Positions 53,421 to 63,464 of a stretch of 64,000 nucleotides of DNA are shown in pieces. Origin of the DNA: Anthoceros angustus (lineage: Eukaryota > Streptophyta > Anthocerotopsida > Anthocerotales > Anthocerotaceae). Made by a program: the position numbers and the translations under genes. Location of the stretch: assembly GCA_010909165.1 (NCBI GenBank), contig MU008208.1, positions 269,851-333,850 of the forward strand, read 5' to 3'. Position 1 is the stretch's first letter. Each line of letters begins with the position of its first letter. The notes under the pieces were generated by a model that worked only from the letters and a program-made list of their open reading frames with translations, searched no databases and was not told the origin of the DNA.

Positions 53421-54300
53421 TGTGGAACGCAAAAGTTTGGGCAACCAAATCAAAAGAGCGAAAACAAGTTTGATTTTTTTGGCTAAAAACGATTGAAGAG
53501 GAGCATGCCAGAAATTTTCTCGAGAATCTTGAAGCGAGTTGTAGGATATTGTTAGGAAGGAAGAGGATATCCCAGAAGAAGAACGGGTCAAACGACCCGT
53601 GCGGTGAGGGCACCGAAAGGTTGGTAGGTCAGCACCATGAGGTCGCCACACCACGCCTAGGTGAAAAGGAGCGTATCACGTAAGTCGCATCACTACCGTA
53701 GGTGACGAATCTCAAAAAGGAAATTAGAATAGAGGGGATATCCACTATATATGCTCACCAATAGGGAATAAATATATAGAGTAATTAGGATTAATTAGGA
53801 TAGCAGAATAAAAATAGTTTAGATAGGATTAGGATTTTGGAATGATGAACCAATCTAGGGTTGCCTCCGGTGGCCATCCAAAGAGGGCAAAGTGCTTTGG
53901 CTTCTCCACTTCACAAGAGACTGAGCCGGAGCGAAGAAGCAAGGAAGGAAGACCATCGCCGCGAGAAGAGAGCCGCGCCACCGCGAGCAAGCCGAGTGGC
54001 GCGAAGGCATCGAGAGGAGACCAACCGCGAGGCGAGCGGAGGGAAAAGCGCGGAGTGCCGCGAACCAGGGGAGCCACACGCCCGGCCACGGAGAGGAGTC
54101 GGAGCGAAGCGCGGGAGCACCAAGGTGCGAAGGTGAATTGAGCGTGAGGAGCGCTGACACCGGGCGTGGCCCCGCCGAAGAAGGACAACAGGGGGTTGGC
54201 AGAACAACGTGCCGTGGCTAACGTGTATTGCAGTGAAGTGTTGCTACAAGAAGGAGTGTTTGTGGAAGCAGCAAATTGGAAGTAATTCTCCTTTGAAGCA
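53421..54300 (+). mobile_element. Module A, copy 2, left arm
   Basis: The start TGTGGAACGCAAAAGTTTGG is followed by the TATA box CTATATATG at 53,745-53,753 and the gaatgatgaaccaatctagg start region. A GC-rich leader with RRSKEGRPSPREE-type reading comes next, then CCACCAAAGG and the gene start. It is identical to the right-arm copy at 57,986-58,891 as far as can be read. Confidence 0.65.
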
Positions 54301-56152
54301 CTTGGAGGAAGGCCATGCCTCGAGAGGAAAAGGCAAGGGAAGGAGCCACCAAAGGCCTCCTAAGGAGGAAAGGAAAGAAGGCAGCAGAGTCCGCGCCAGA
54401 GGGAGGTGAGCTGATGCCCCAATTCACTTGCTTTGCAGCTCAACCCCGTGATTTGGTTGATTTTCAAGGCGGCGAGGAGGATAACATCCAATTGGGATGG
54501 TGGCCGCCAATGGGGCCTACACCAATTTGGAATTGATTGAGGAGTGTCATCAATCCATCGGAGGCCTGCCGCACGAAGGAATGCTCGAACGGATCCTCAC
54601 CGGACCGAAGGAGCATTCGACAGTGTATGGAGACCGGAGGAGGAGAGCTCGAATTGCTCTCCTCGAAAGGTCGAATGGAGGAAGAGGACGCCCTCCGACA
54701 TTCCGCAAGAGTCCTCGACATGATGGACGGAGGAGTGAAGGCCACGCCAAGAATGGCTGGAATGAGAGCATCAAGGAGTCAAGTGGAGGCTCTTCGCAAG
54801 ATTGTGCTGGGGTTGGAATTACCAAGGACTTTATTTCAAAGCACCAACTTCCTCCAATTTTTGTGGAAGATTTCCATGGGAGCCAAGCCGATTGGGGCAC
54901 CATCATGTATGAGGCCTACATCCACCACCGAGAAGCTCCTCAAGCCAAATTCGTGGATGAGGAAGGGCCAAGGCTGCTACCTTAGCACCTATTTGGTGCA
55001 TTTGTGGAAACGGAGGACTTCTCACAAGCAAGGAGTTGGAAGATGCTTGGCATCCTTGAGATAATCCATCTCCAGCCAAGCTTGGAAAGGCCTTTGCCTT
55101 TGCATTGAGGAAGAGGGAGGTCGACTCCACAAGCATGCTAGAAGCAAGAGGAGGATGGAGGCAACAAGGTTGCCGAGTGGGCTTTTCCCCAGAGCAAGGA
55201 GAGGAGAGGAACAGAACCGCCGAGGAAGGCCGAATGGTAGTCTATGAGAGGAGGACTACCACAGGAGGGGTGATGCCCAAGGGTGGGGAGTCCCACCATC
55301 TCCTTTGTGCCTAGAGAGGCACCCGCACCACCCCAGAGGGGAGGCACCACCCAGGGGTAAGACCACCGTAGGAGTCACCACCAGGTAGGCGACTCACTGG
55401 GGAGCAGAAGAGGGTGCACCCCACGCCAGAGAAAGCAGCCGGGTAGGGAAGGGGAAGGAGAAGCAAGAGCGCGCGGCGCCGAGGCCACCACCACCGCTGG
55501 GAGGAAGAGCGGATGGAGCGACGTGAGGGACCACGCCGCGGATGGCCCGGATGCAAGGGAGCTGGAAATTTGCAAGAAGAACAAAGGTGGAATTAGGACC
55601 CTAGGAGAATTGCCGAGTGCTTGTGAAGCACTCACCATGTGGATTTGAAGGGGCTAGGAGCTAGCAGCCTCCTTGTGGGCATGCCAAGAGGAAGTGAAAG
55701 CCCAAGACATGGCGGAGAGGAAGGCAGGACTAAATGGCAATTGGAGGCCATGGAGTCCGGAGAAGGCAGCCGTTGAAAAGGTCAGAGAAGCTCCAATGTG
55801 GATCAGAGCTGAGAAGGTCCCGAGGGAAGGTTGTCACAAGAAGAGAGCCATTCGGCAACAACCCAAAGGATTGGAGGCAAGAGGAGCATTTTGCCCAATT
55901 AGAGCAAGAAGAAGGGCAAAACGAGGCTCTAGGAAGGAGAAGGTGGCGTCCAAGAATGGACCAAGAGCAGTGTGATGGCTACCAAGCCATCAAGATCCGG
56001 ACATGGAAGAGAATTGAAGGACCCAATTTGGAAGAGAAGCGCTGAGCTAAAGCTCAAGAAAAGACAAGAGAGGAGCGAGGGAAGTGGAGGAAGAGACTTG
56101 CCAAGCAATGGTGGAACAAAGGAGGTTCCAGAGGAGGAGCACCACAAGAAGG
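54301..56152 (+). pseudogene. Coiled-coil gene, left arm copy
   Basis: Order: start PREEKAREGATKGLLRRKGK and MPQFTCF, N-terminal domain (54,480-55,110, with EECHQS, TNFLQF, WKISMGAKPIG, YEAYIHHRE), linker (55,200-55,560), LGACEAL-like helix (55,610), MAIGGHGVRR/EEHFAQLEQEE coil, IKIRTW coil, and an EEEHHKKV end at the centre of the inverted repeat. This single, unduplicated copy is the best guide to the intended gene order, though its frame is broken many times. Confidence 0.55.
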
Positions 56153-56177
56153 TGTTCCTCACCACCCGGCATCCATG
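56153..56177. other. Centre of the giant inverted repeat
   Basis: A 25-bp unpaired spacer (ttcctcaccacccggcatcc...) lies between ggaggagcaccacaagaagg (left) and its complement at 56,178-56,205. The centre is close to 56,165. Confidence 0.8.
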
Positions 56178-57985
56178 CACCACTTTCTTGTGGTGCTCCT
56201 CCTCTGGGACCTCCTTTCCAAGTCCTCTAGTTGCAAGCCCCTCCTCTCACTTGCCAAGCATCTTCTCGCTCCGGCTCACCCAATTCTTGGTCTTGTCCTC
56301 CAGCGCTTCTCCTCCCATTATCACGGGTCCTCAACTCTTCCTTCCATGTCCGGATCTTGATGGCTTGGTAGCCATCACTCTCTGGCGTCCATTTCTTTGG
56401 ACCGCTACCTTCTCCTTCCTAGAGCCTCTGTTTTGCCCTTCCTCTTGCTCTAATTGGGCAAAATGCTCCTCATATAGCCTCCAAGTCCCTTTGGGTTGTT
56501 GGAATGGCTCTCTCCTCTTGCGACAACCTCCCTCAAGACCTTCTCGCCGTTGATCCACAAGGTCGGCTGGAGCTCTCTGACCTTTTCCACTTGGCTGCCT
56601 TCTCGTCGGACTCCATGGCCTCCAATTGCCATTTGGTCTGCCTTCCTCTCGGTCATCTTGGGCCTTGACTTCCTCGACATGCCCACAAGGAGGCTGCTAG
56701 TTCCTAGCCCCTTCAAATCCACTGAGTGCTTCACAAGCACCCAATTCTCCTAGGGTCCTAATTCCACCTTCTTCTTCTTTGGAAATCTCCAGCTCCCTTG
56801 CCTCAGCGGGCCATCGTGGTCCTCATTGCCCCATCCTCTCCCCAGCGGAGATGGTGGCTGCGCCCTGCGCCTCATTCTTCTCCTTCCCTTCCTACCATGG
56901 TGTGCAGCGTGGGTGTGCACTCCCCTGTGATACCTCTCTGCGGTAGTGCCTACCTACCATGGTGGTGGCCCTACCTGATAGTCGCCACCCTGGGTGCTCC
57001 TCTGGGGTGGGGTGGGTGCCTCTTCCCTAGGCACAAAGGAGATGGTGGGGACTCCCCCACCTTGGCCATGGTCCTTCTCATAGACTACCATTGGCCTCCT
57101 TGGCATCTTGCTCTTCTCCTCCTCCTTGCTCTTGTGGGAAAAGCCTCCCACTAACCTTGTTGCCTCCACTTCCCTCCGCCCTCTAGCATCTTGTGGAGTC
57201 GACCTCCCAGTCTTCCTCAATGCAAAGGCAAGGCCTTTCCAAGCTTGGCTGGAGATGGATGACCTCAAAGGATGCCATGCATCTTCAAGCTCCTTGCTTG
57301 TGAAGTCCCTCGGTTTCCACAAATGCACCAAATAGGTGCTAAGATAGCAGAGCCTTGGCCTTCCTCATCCACCAATTTGGCTTGAGCTTCTCCTGGTGGA
57401 TGTAGGCCTCATACATGATAGTCCCCAATCGGCTTGGCTCCCATGGAAATCTTCCACAAAATTGGAGGAAGTTGGTGCTGAAATAAGAGGTCCGTTGGTA
57501 ATTTACCAACCCACAATCTTTGAAGAGCCTCCACTTGACTCCTTGATGCTCTCGGTCTTCCGATTCTTGGCGTGGGCCTTCACTCCTCCATCCATCATGT
57601 CGGAACTCTGCGGAATTTCGGAGGGTCCTCTTCCTCCATTCGTCCTTCGAGGAGCAATTCGAGCTCTCCTCCTCGGTCTTCCCACACCGAATACTTGTCC
57701 CGTGGCGGATCGGTCGCATTCCTTCCGCTGTGGCAGGGGCCTTCCGATTGATGGAGGTTGATGTAACACTCCTCAATCAATTCCAAATTGGTGTAGGCCC
57801 ATTGGCGGCCACCATCCCAATTGGATGTTATCCTCCTCGCCGCCTTGAAAATCAACCAAATCACGGGGTTGAGCTGCAAAGCAAGTGAATTGGGGCATCA
57901 GCTCACCTCCCTCTGGCGCGGACTCTGCTGCCTTCTTTCCTTTCCTCCTTAGGAGGCCTTTGGTGGCTCCTTCCCTTGCCTTTTC
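56178..57985 (-). pseudogene. Coiled-coil gene, right arm copy
   Basis: Same order as the left arm copy, minus strand, with many 1-10 bp differences from it between 56.2 and 57.8 kb. Readable pieces are MPREEKAREGATKGLLRRKG, LEEIEECYINLHQ, NFLQFCGRFPWEPS, YEAYIHQ and EDAWHP. The linker includes the ggtggtggccctacctgata region also found at 43.3 kb. Confidence 0.5.
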
Positions 57986-58891
57986 CTCTCGAGGCATGGC
58001 CTTCCTCCAAGTGCTTCAAAGGAGAATTACTTCCAATTTGCTGCTTCCACAAACACTCCTTCTTGTAGCAACACTTCACTGCAATACACGTTAGCCACGG
58101 CACGTTGTTCTGCCAACCCCCTGTTGTCCTTCTTCGGCGGGGCCACGCCCGGTGTCAGCGCTCCTCACGCTCAATTCACCTTCGCACCTTGGTGCTCCCG
58201 CGCTTCGCTCCGACTCCTCTCCGTGGCCGGGCGTGTGGCTCCCCTGGTTCGCGGCACTCCGCGCTTTTCCCTCCGCTCGCCTCGCGGTTGGTCTCCTCTC
58301 GATGCCTTCGCGCCACTCGGCTTGCTCGCGGTGGCGCGGCTCTCTTCTCGCGGCGATGGTCTTCCTTCCTTGCTTCTTCGCTCCGGCTCAGTCTCTTGTG
58401 AAGTGGAGAAGCCAAAGCACTTTGCCCTCTTTGGATGGCCACCGGAGGCAACCCTAGATTGGTTCATCATTCCAAAATCCTAATCCTATCTAAACTATTT
58501 TTATTCTGCTATCCTAATTAATCCTAATTACTCTATATATTTATTCCCTATTGGTGAGCATATATAGTGGATATCCCCTCTATTCTAATTTCCTTTTTGA
58601 GATTCGTCACCTACGGTAGTGATGCGACTTACGTGATACGCTCCTTTTCACCTAGGCGTGGTGTGGCGACCTCATGGTGCTGACCTACCAACCTTTCGGT
58701 GCCCTCACCGCACGGGTCGTTTTGACCCGTTCTTCTTCTGGGATATCCTCTTCCTTCCTAACAATATCCTACAACTCGCTTCAAGATTCTCGAGAAAATT
58801 TCTGGCATGCTCCTCTTCAATCGTTTTAGCCAAAAAAATCAAACTTGTTTTCGCTCTTTTGATTTGGTTGCCCAAACTTTTGCGTTCCACA
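57986..58891 (-). mobile_element. Module A, copy 3, right arm
   Basis: Mirror of 53,421-54,300. The start is at 58,891 and the TATA box at 58,559-58,567 on the minus strand. The long GC-rich plus-strand frames here (for example 58,124-58,483) are antisense and mirrored in the left arm. Confidence 0.65.
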
Positions 58892-59150
58892 TACTCCCTC
58901 CTCACTGTTTGCGTCCTGCAAACAACTACCAGTTGAAGGTACTTCTTAACCTTCCACCCACTCGGTGGCAATTCCGCCCGGGTTGCGGATCCATTCTCAT
59001 ATCTGCTACCTCGTAGGTCCCATCCATCTCTAAGCTTCCTGGAAAGTCTAGGTACTATCATATAGAAGAACCAAATCCCGTCCACGATAGCCTCACCTTC
59101 CTCAACTCCCATCATGCGGTCTTTCAGTTCCACAGATTGCTGGGTTTCCT
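58892..59150 (-). pseudogene. Gypsy integrase C-terminal end, right arm
   Basis: Mirror of 53,160-53,420, including the purine-rich tract next to module A. The 142-codon frame 58,705-59,133 joins FFYMIVPRLSRKLRDGWDLR with PSGWKVKKYLQ, which confirms the relation but mixes frames. Confidence 0.6.
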
Positions 59151-59329
59151 CTAAAGCATCTTCCCTCGTTCCTCCTGCTCTATGAGCGATTCTAGTCTAG
59201 CTATCCTCTCGGTCATGTTCATCCTCCATGATCACATGGTACTTCAAATTCCACGGGCATCACGACATGCCATCGTTAGATAATAAGGGTCTTCTTGGTG
59301 GTTACCTTCTCCAGATCACCACATCTTGA

Positions 59330-60061
59330 ATGCAACTTAGCATCCCAATCATACATGTGTTACGATTACCTTGGTGAGGATTGTGCAGCAACCCGTTCTT
59401 CTCGTCAATCCGTTCGCCTTGGGGTTGTAGTCGTCTTCGATCGAATGTTGAAGTAGGTGGTTAGGGACTCAACGGCGAGTTGAGGAAATGTGTCCCCGGT
59501 CTGACCAACTCTAAAGGACACCGTACCGTTATGATGTTCTCGAATAAAAACTTTGCCCAGCGGTCGTCGTCCTTCCTCGCTTGCCTCCACCATCTTGTGC
59601 AATAATCCGTAGCCACCAAAATGTCTTTGCTTCTTCGTCCATTGCGTTGGTGGTTTGATTGATCTGAAATCGATTCCCCACTTCTCGAATGGTGCTAGCG
59701 GTAAGATGTAGGTGAGGCCATTGTGTACAAATAGGCCGCCCAACCCTCGACACGCATCACACCTCGGTGAACTCCCACATCCTTTTGCATCGTAGCCCAC
59801 GAACCACGCATTCAAAATCTTCTTAACGGTCACTGCGAATAGTGTCCACCTCTTGCATGTAGCGCCTCCGTGGCAGACCTCTTCAACCGACATCTCGGAT
59901 CTTCTCGTCCGGCCCAAGCTTGTATAGATGCCTTCCTTAGCAATAGGGGCGGCTTTATGGAAACAGCCCGCCCTTCCCTGGACAAACCATCGGGCATGAT
60001 TCCATGCTCCGAACTTGCGTACTTCACCGTTCAGAATATCTTGGGCATGAACGCCCCTCAC
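59330..60061 (-). pseudogene. Gypsy integrase, right arm
   Basis: The frame 59,405-60,061 (218 codons) is longer than in the left arm because of one extra G (cccc at 59,676-59,679). It reads CDACRGLGG, LPLAPFEKWGIDFRSIKPP, then loses the DYCTRW frame. Same family and function as at 52,250. Confidence 0.8.
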
Positions 60062-60549
60062 GTTCTAATCTCCTCCTTCCGGTGCCTCCTCCGTCCCGTA
60101 GCCCAGTGGCGTGGATCCATCTACAAATCCATCGCCTTGCTTCATCTTCACGTTCCTTGGCTGCGCGTTTGCACTCCTCCTCACAATGGGCTGATCTTTC
60201 CATTCGGTGGCCTAGCCTCGTGACTAGGTCCAGCTCGTGCTCCCATGGCGACCTCCTGCACCTCCATGTCCTCTTGGGTGATTTCCCATGAATCCCATCT
60301 CCTTCTCCTGCAGTTTTCTTCAAAGCTTGTCATGGGATGCACCTCCTTCCTTTTGCCAACTCGTGGCCTCCACTTGCAGCCCTCATGCTCACCCTTGAGG
60401 CATTCGCCTCCTCCTCGCCCATCTTGGCGCCATCCTATCTCCTCGGTTCCAGTTGTCCTGCTGACTTTTCACTGCCGCGCTCCCTTCTTGCTCATTTGGC
60501 CTGGCAACAAGACTTGCTGATCAATTCTTAGGCCGTCTACAACATCACG

Positions 60550-61140
60550 TCCTCCCCTTGACCCAGGGTGGCAACTCCTCGTCGGAAATCGGTCTGCTGG
60601 CCTCAAGTCGCTCTCCGGTTTTCGAGAAATAAAATCAGCATTTTGATCTTGCTTCCACAGCCTAGTTTCTACGTCGTAGTCAAATTCTTGCAGCGGTAGT
60701 ACCCATCGGCAATCCTTCACGACAAATCGGCTTGACAAGGTACTTCAGCATAAAATGGTCAACATGAAGCGTCACCTTGCAAGCAAGCGGATAGTGTCTA
60801 AACTTCTTACGAGTAAATGATACCAAGACCCTCCGCTCCGTGGTTGAGTAGTTCTTTTCGGCATCGTTGTCTCTGCATAGAAAATCGGATGATCCGTTTC
60901 TTCTCATCCTTCCCAAGCGGTCCCAATGGCATAGCGGACACATCCGTATACATGAAGCGGTTTCTCCCAATCGGCGGTTAGCGTTGGTGCGCTCACTAAG
61001 CATCCTTTGAAAAGCCTCATCTTGCATTGGTCCATTCGAAGGTGTATCCTTCTTGGTCAATTGTGTCAACAAAGGCCTTCTTAGCGAAATCCTTGATGAA
61101 CCTCACTGTAATATCCTACCCTCCTACAAAACGCTTTGTC
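60550..61140 (-). pseudogene. Gypsy RNase H region, right arm
   Basis: The frame 60,680-61,072 repeats TQLTKKDTP, DEAFQRML, EKNYSTTE and VDHFMLKYLV; the frame 60,469-60,738 has LPLQEFDYDVETRLWKQDQN and ADFISRKPE. Almost identical to the left arm, so both share the same frame breaks. Confidence 0.8.
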
Positions 61141-61830
61141 TCTCGTTTGTGGTGCGTCCATCTCGACTATAATTGCTACTTTCTCCTTATCTACAATCCT
61201 CGTCGAGACTCGATGTGCTAACAAAATGCCCTCCGTCATACCAAAATAACACTTCCCCGGATGAAGTTTCATGTTCGACTCTGCATTTGGAAACATTGTC
61301 TCAAATGTCTAGATCACGGTCTCTCCCAAACACGCAAATCATCTAGGAATACCTCCATGAACTTCTCGGAAAATCTCGAATATCGCGTTCACCACCATTG
61401 GAAAGTGGCGGGGCATTGCACAACCCGAAGGAGCTTGAATAAGCGTAAGTTCCCCAATCCGTTGTGAATGTTGTCTTGTCACGATCTTCCTTAGCGGTGA
61501 TTGTACCGAATATATCAGAAACTATACATCTCATGTCCGACTCGTGTCCACCTTTGTCCATGAAAGGCAAAGGGTGATGATCCTTCTTCGTTGCTTCATT
61601 GAGCTTCACGAAATCTTGGCATGCCGAACCTTTCCTGCTGCTTCTTTGGTACAATCACGATGGGGTGCGACCCACTCGCTAGTGAGCAGATAAATTACTC
61701 CGCCTCCAAATATTGGTCGGTGATCCTTAACAACCATGGAATACTTGGGATTCGACTGTATTGATCCTCAGTCTTGCCCTCCTTCAAGTCGATTCGATGT
61801 ATCCCCAGTTCTTCGGTATTCCTGTCATGT
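61141..61830 (-). pseudogene. Gypsy reverse transcriptase, right arm, uninterrupted
   Basis: It contains, from N to C, IVPKKQQERFG, KLNEATKKDHHPLPFMD, EDRDKTTFTTDWGTYAY, FGLCNAPPLS and the FLDD region. The thumb-side part missing from the left arm follows: MKLHPGKCYFGMTEGILLAH and VDKEKVAIIVEMDAPQTR, then VGYYSEVHQGF. This is the standard RT to RNase H passage of Athila/Tat-like gypsy elements. The finger domain between motifs is shortened and frames change. Confidence 0.8.
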
Positions 61831-62270
61831 CAGTAATCTTGAAGGCAAACACATCGACATACTCCCTAAGCACTCTGAAACTCCTCTTTCTCTATCTATC
61901 CTAGATACCTAGAAATCTTGACTACCTTGCTAGGTTCTAACTCTAAGTCTTCTACGGCATCGGGATCTACGTATGTCCCTTGGGTTGCTACATCTTGGTT
62001 CGGATCCCTCCTCGGAAAATCACGATCATAGGCTTTACCCTTCCAAAGGCTACTCCTTCCTATGTGCCTCATCTTAGGCTCCTCGGGTTTCCTCTACGTG
62101 CAAGTATGAATACTCCAAATCACTCTTTATTTCGTGACCTGTGAAGGGCCCGATAAGTTCTAGAACCACACCTTACAGGTGTGTTGCACTACAAGCAGCT
62201 TTGGCTTAGCGTCGAGGTGCGGTCAGGATCATGTTCATGAGTAACCTTCCACCCTCCACCACTCTTTGGC
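61831..62270 (-). pseudogene. Gypsy pol upstream of RT
   Basis: The minus strand reads DLELEPSKVVKISRYLG, then VLREYVDVFAFKITDMTGIP. This is the conserved REY.DVFA...DM.GIP stretch that leads into RT in Athila/Tat-type pol. It continues pol outside the inverted repeat, so the right arm is the parental copy. A segment near 62,150 (GPFTGHEIKSDLEYS) is probably the protease-RT linker. Confidence 0.65.
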
Positions 62271-62830
62271 GCTCCAAAGCACAAATACTCGCCTACACGC
62301 TGCAGCAGATCTGTCTTCGTAAGGGTATTAAAGCCCAATGTCCAGACTAAACTGATCTAAGTTGGGTGTCGATTATCCATTAGTTTCGTGGCTAATCACA
62401 AAACTTCTTGTGCTCCTTCCTCAGGGCTTCTTGTGGAGCTTCCTAGGGCACATTGAGGCGTAAATCCTCCAGAAGCCTCATCTCAAGGTGATGGAAGTTA
62501 CTCTTGCCTCATCCTCTCCTCTCCTCTTTTCCACCATCATGGGATTGCCATATGATCCTTCAAGGCGTGCTCGAGCCATGGCTTGGTTTTTCCGTGATGC
62601 TAGAATTTTCAGGCTGCAGGATGGCGGCGATTAAGTGGATTACGGTGATCCACAGTCGCGAGTGAGGGCCTGTGCGAGGCCCATGAGCTCGCCCTTGAGC
62701 CGTTCGCGCGCCAGCGAGCAGTCGGGCCGTCTTGTGTGTGAGGAAGCATGGCGGCCTCCCCTTATGGCCAGCATACGACCTTGTGGGAACCAGAGCCCCT
62801 TGCCTTGTGTGTTTAACACATGGTGAGTGG
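62271..62830. other. Unassigned sequence before module A copy 6
   Basis: No clear domain on either strand. The minus strand may continue gag-pol but is too broken to assign. The final 190 bp (62,640-62,830) are GC-richer and unlike the rest. Confidence 0.35.
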
Positions 62831-63335
62831 TGTGGAACACAAAAGTTTGGGAGCAGCCAAAGGAGGATGAAGCAAGTTTGATTTTTTTGGCTAATACGAT
62901 TGAAGAGGGCATGTTGGGAATTTTCGAGAAGCTTGGGCTAGTTGTAGGATATTGGGAGGCGAAGAGGATATCTCGGGGAAAAGCGGGTCAAAATGACCCC
63001 TGCAACGAGCGGGAAAGGCGGTAGGTTGGCGGACTACGCCGTGAAAGCCACATAGGCGAAGCGGACTACGGTGGGGTGACGGACTCATGGTGGTGGCGGA
63101 TCTCGGTAGAAAAGGAAATTAGAATGGGATATCCACTATATACTCACCAATAGGGAATAAATATATAAAGTAATTAAGCGATTAATTAGGGTAGCGGATA
63201 GGGGCGGAAAATAGCGGTTAGATAGGATTAGGTATTTTGGAATGATAGACCCAATCTAGGGGTTGTGAGCAGCCTCCATGGCGACATCCAAGGAGGGCAA
63301 AGTGCGGTTTTGGGCGAACTTCTCTCCGAAAGGAA
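62831..63335 (+). mobile_element. Module A, copy 6 (truncated)
   Basis: It starts TGTGGAACACAAAAGTTTGG at the same base as other copies and continues through the gatatccactatatactcacc and gaatgatagacccaatctag blocks. Homology to copy 1 ends near gggcgaacttctc (about 63,335). After this the sequence changes to bacterial type. Confidence 0.65.
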
Positions 63336-63464
63336 TCATTTGCGATCCTTATAACTGATTCAATTCACGATTCACTTCTTCAATTACGTTACGCATTCAC
63401 AGATTTAAGATTCGATTTCATTGAAACCTTTTTAAATGTTAATCACATAAAATTCAGACAACTC
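63336..63464. other. AT-rich stretch upstream of the bacterial-type gene
   Basis: A sudden drop in GC at about 63,340 marks the junction. No confident promoter was identified. Confidence 0.5.

Larger units (their letters stand above)
49464..56152 (+). repeat. Left arm of a giant inverted repeat
   Basis: Positions pair with the right arm so that left plus right is about 112,310 (51.2-54.5 kb) or 111,251 (49.46-49.95 kb). The arm holds gypsy pol, module A and the coiled-coil gene. It is nearly identical to the right arm from 51.17 to 54.5 kb, clearly less similar in the inner 1.6 kb, and carries a 1.2-kb replacement at 49,955-51,169. Confidence 0.85.
56178..61788 (-). repeat. Right arm of the giant inverted repeat
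   Basis: Mirror of 49,464-56,152. It lacks the 1.2-kb foreign block of the left arm and so keeps the native RT segment. The outer limit is at gaaggagggcaagactgagg-type sequence (61,773-61,788); beyond it the arms are unrelated. Confidence 0.85.

Noticed and set aside
53829-54188. 119-codon minus-strand ORF, present identically at 58,124-58,483 (+)
   Set aside because: Identity is explained by the inverted repeat; the frame is antisense to the GC-rich leader of module A and has no domain.
54301-56152. Viral envelope protein for the ORF after integrase
   Set aside because: No signal peptide, membrane segment, cysteine pattern or cleavage site is visible; only its position recalls env-like ORFs.
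63336-63464. Bacterial promoter upstream of the lipoprotein
   Set aside because: The AT-rich sequence has no convincing -33/-7 pair of the Bacteroidota type.
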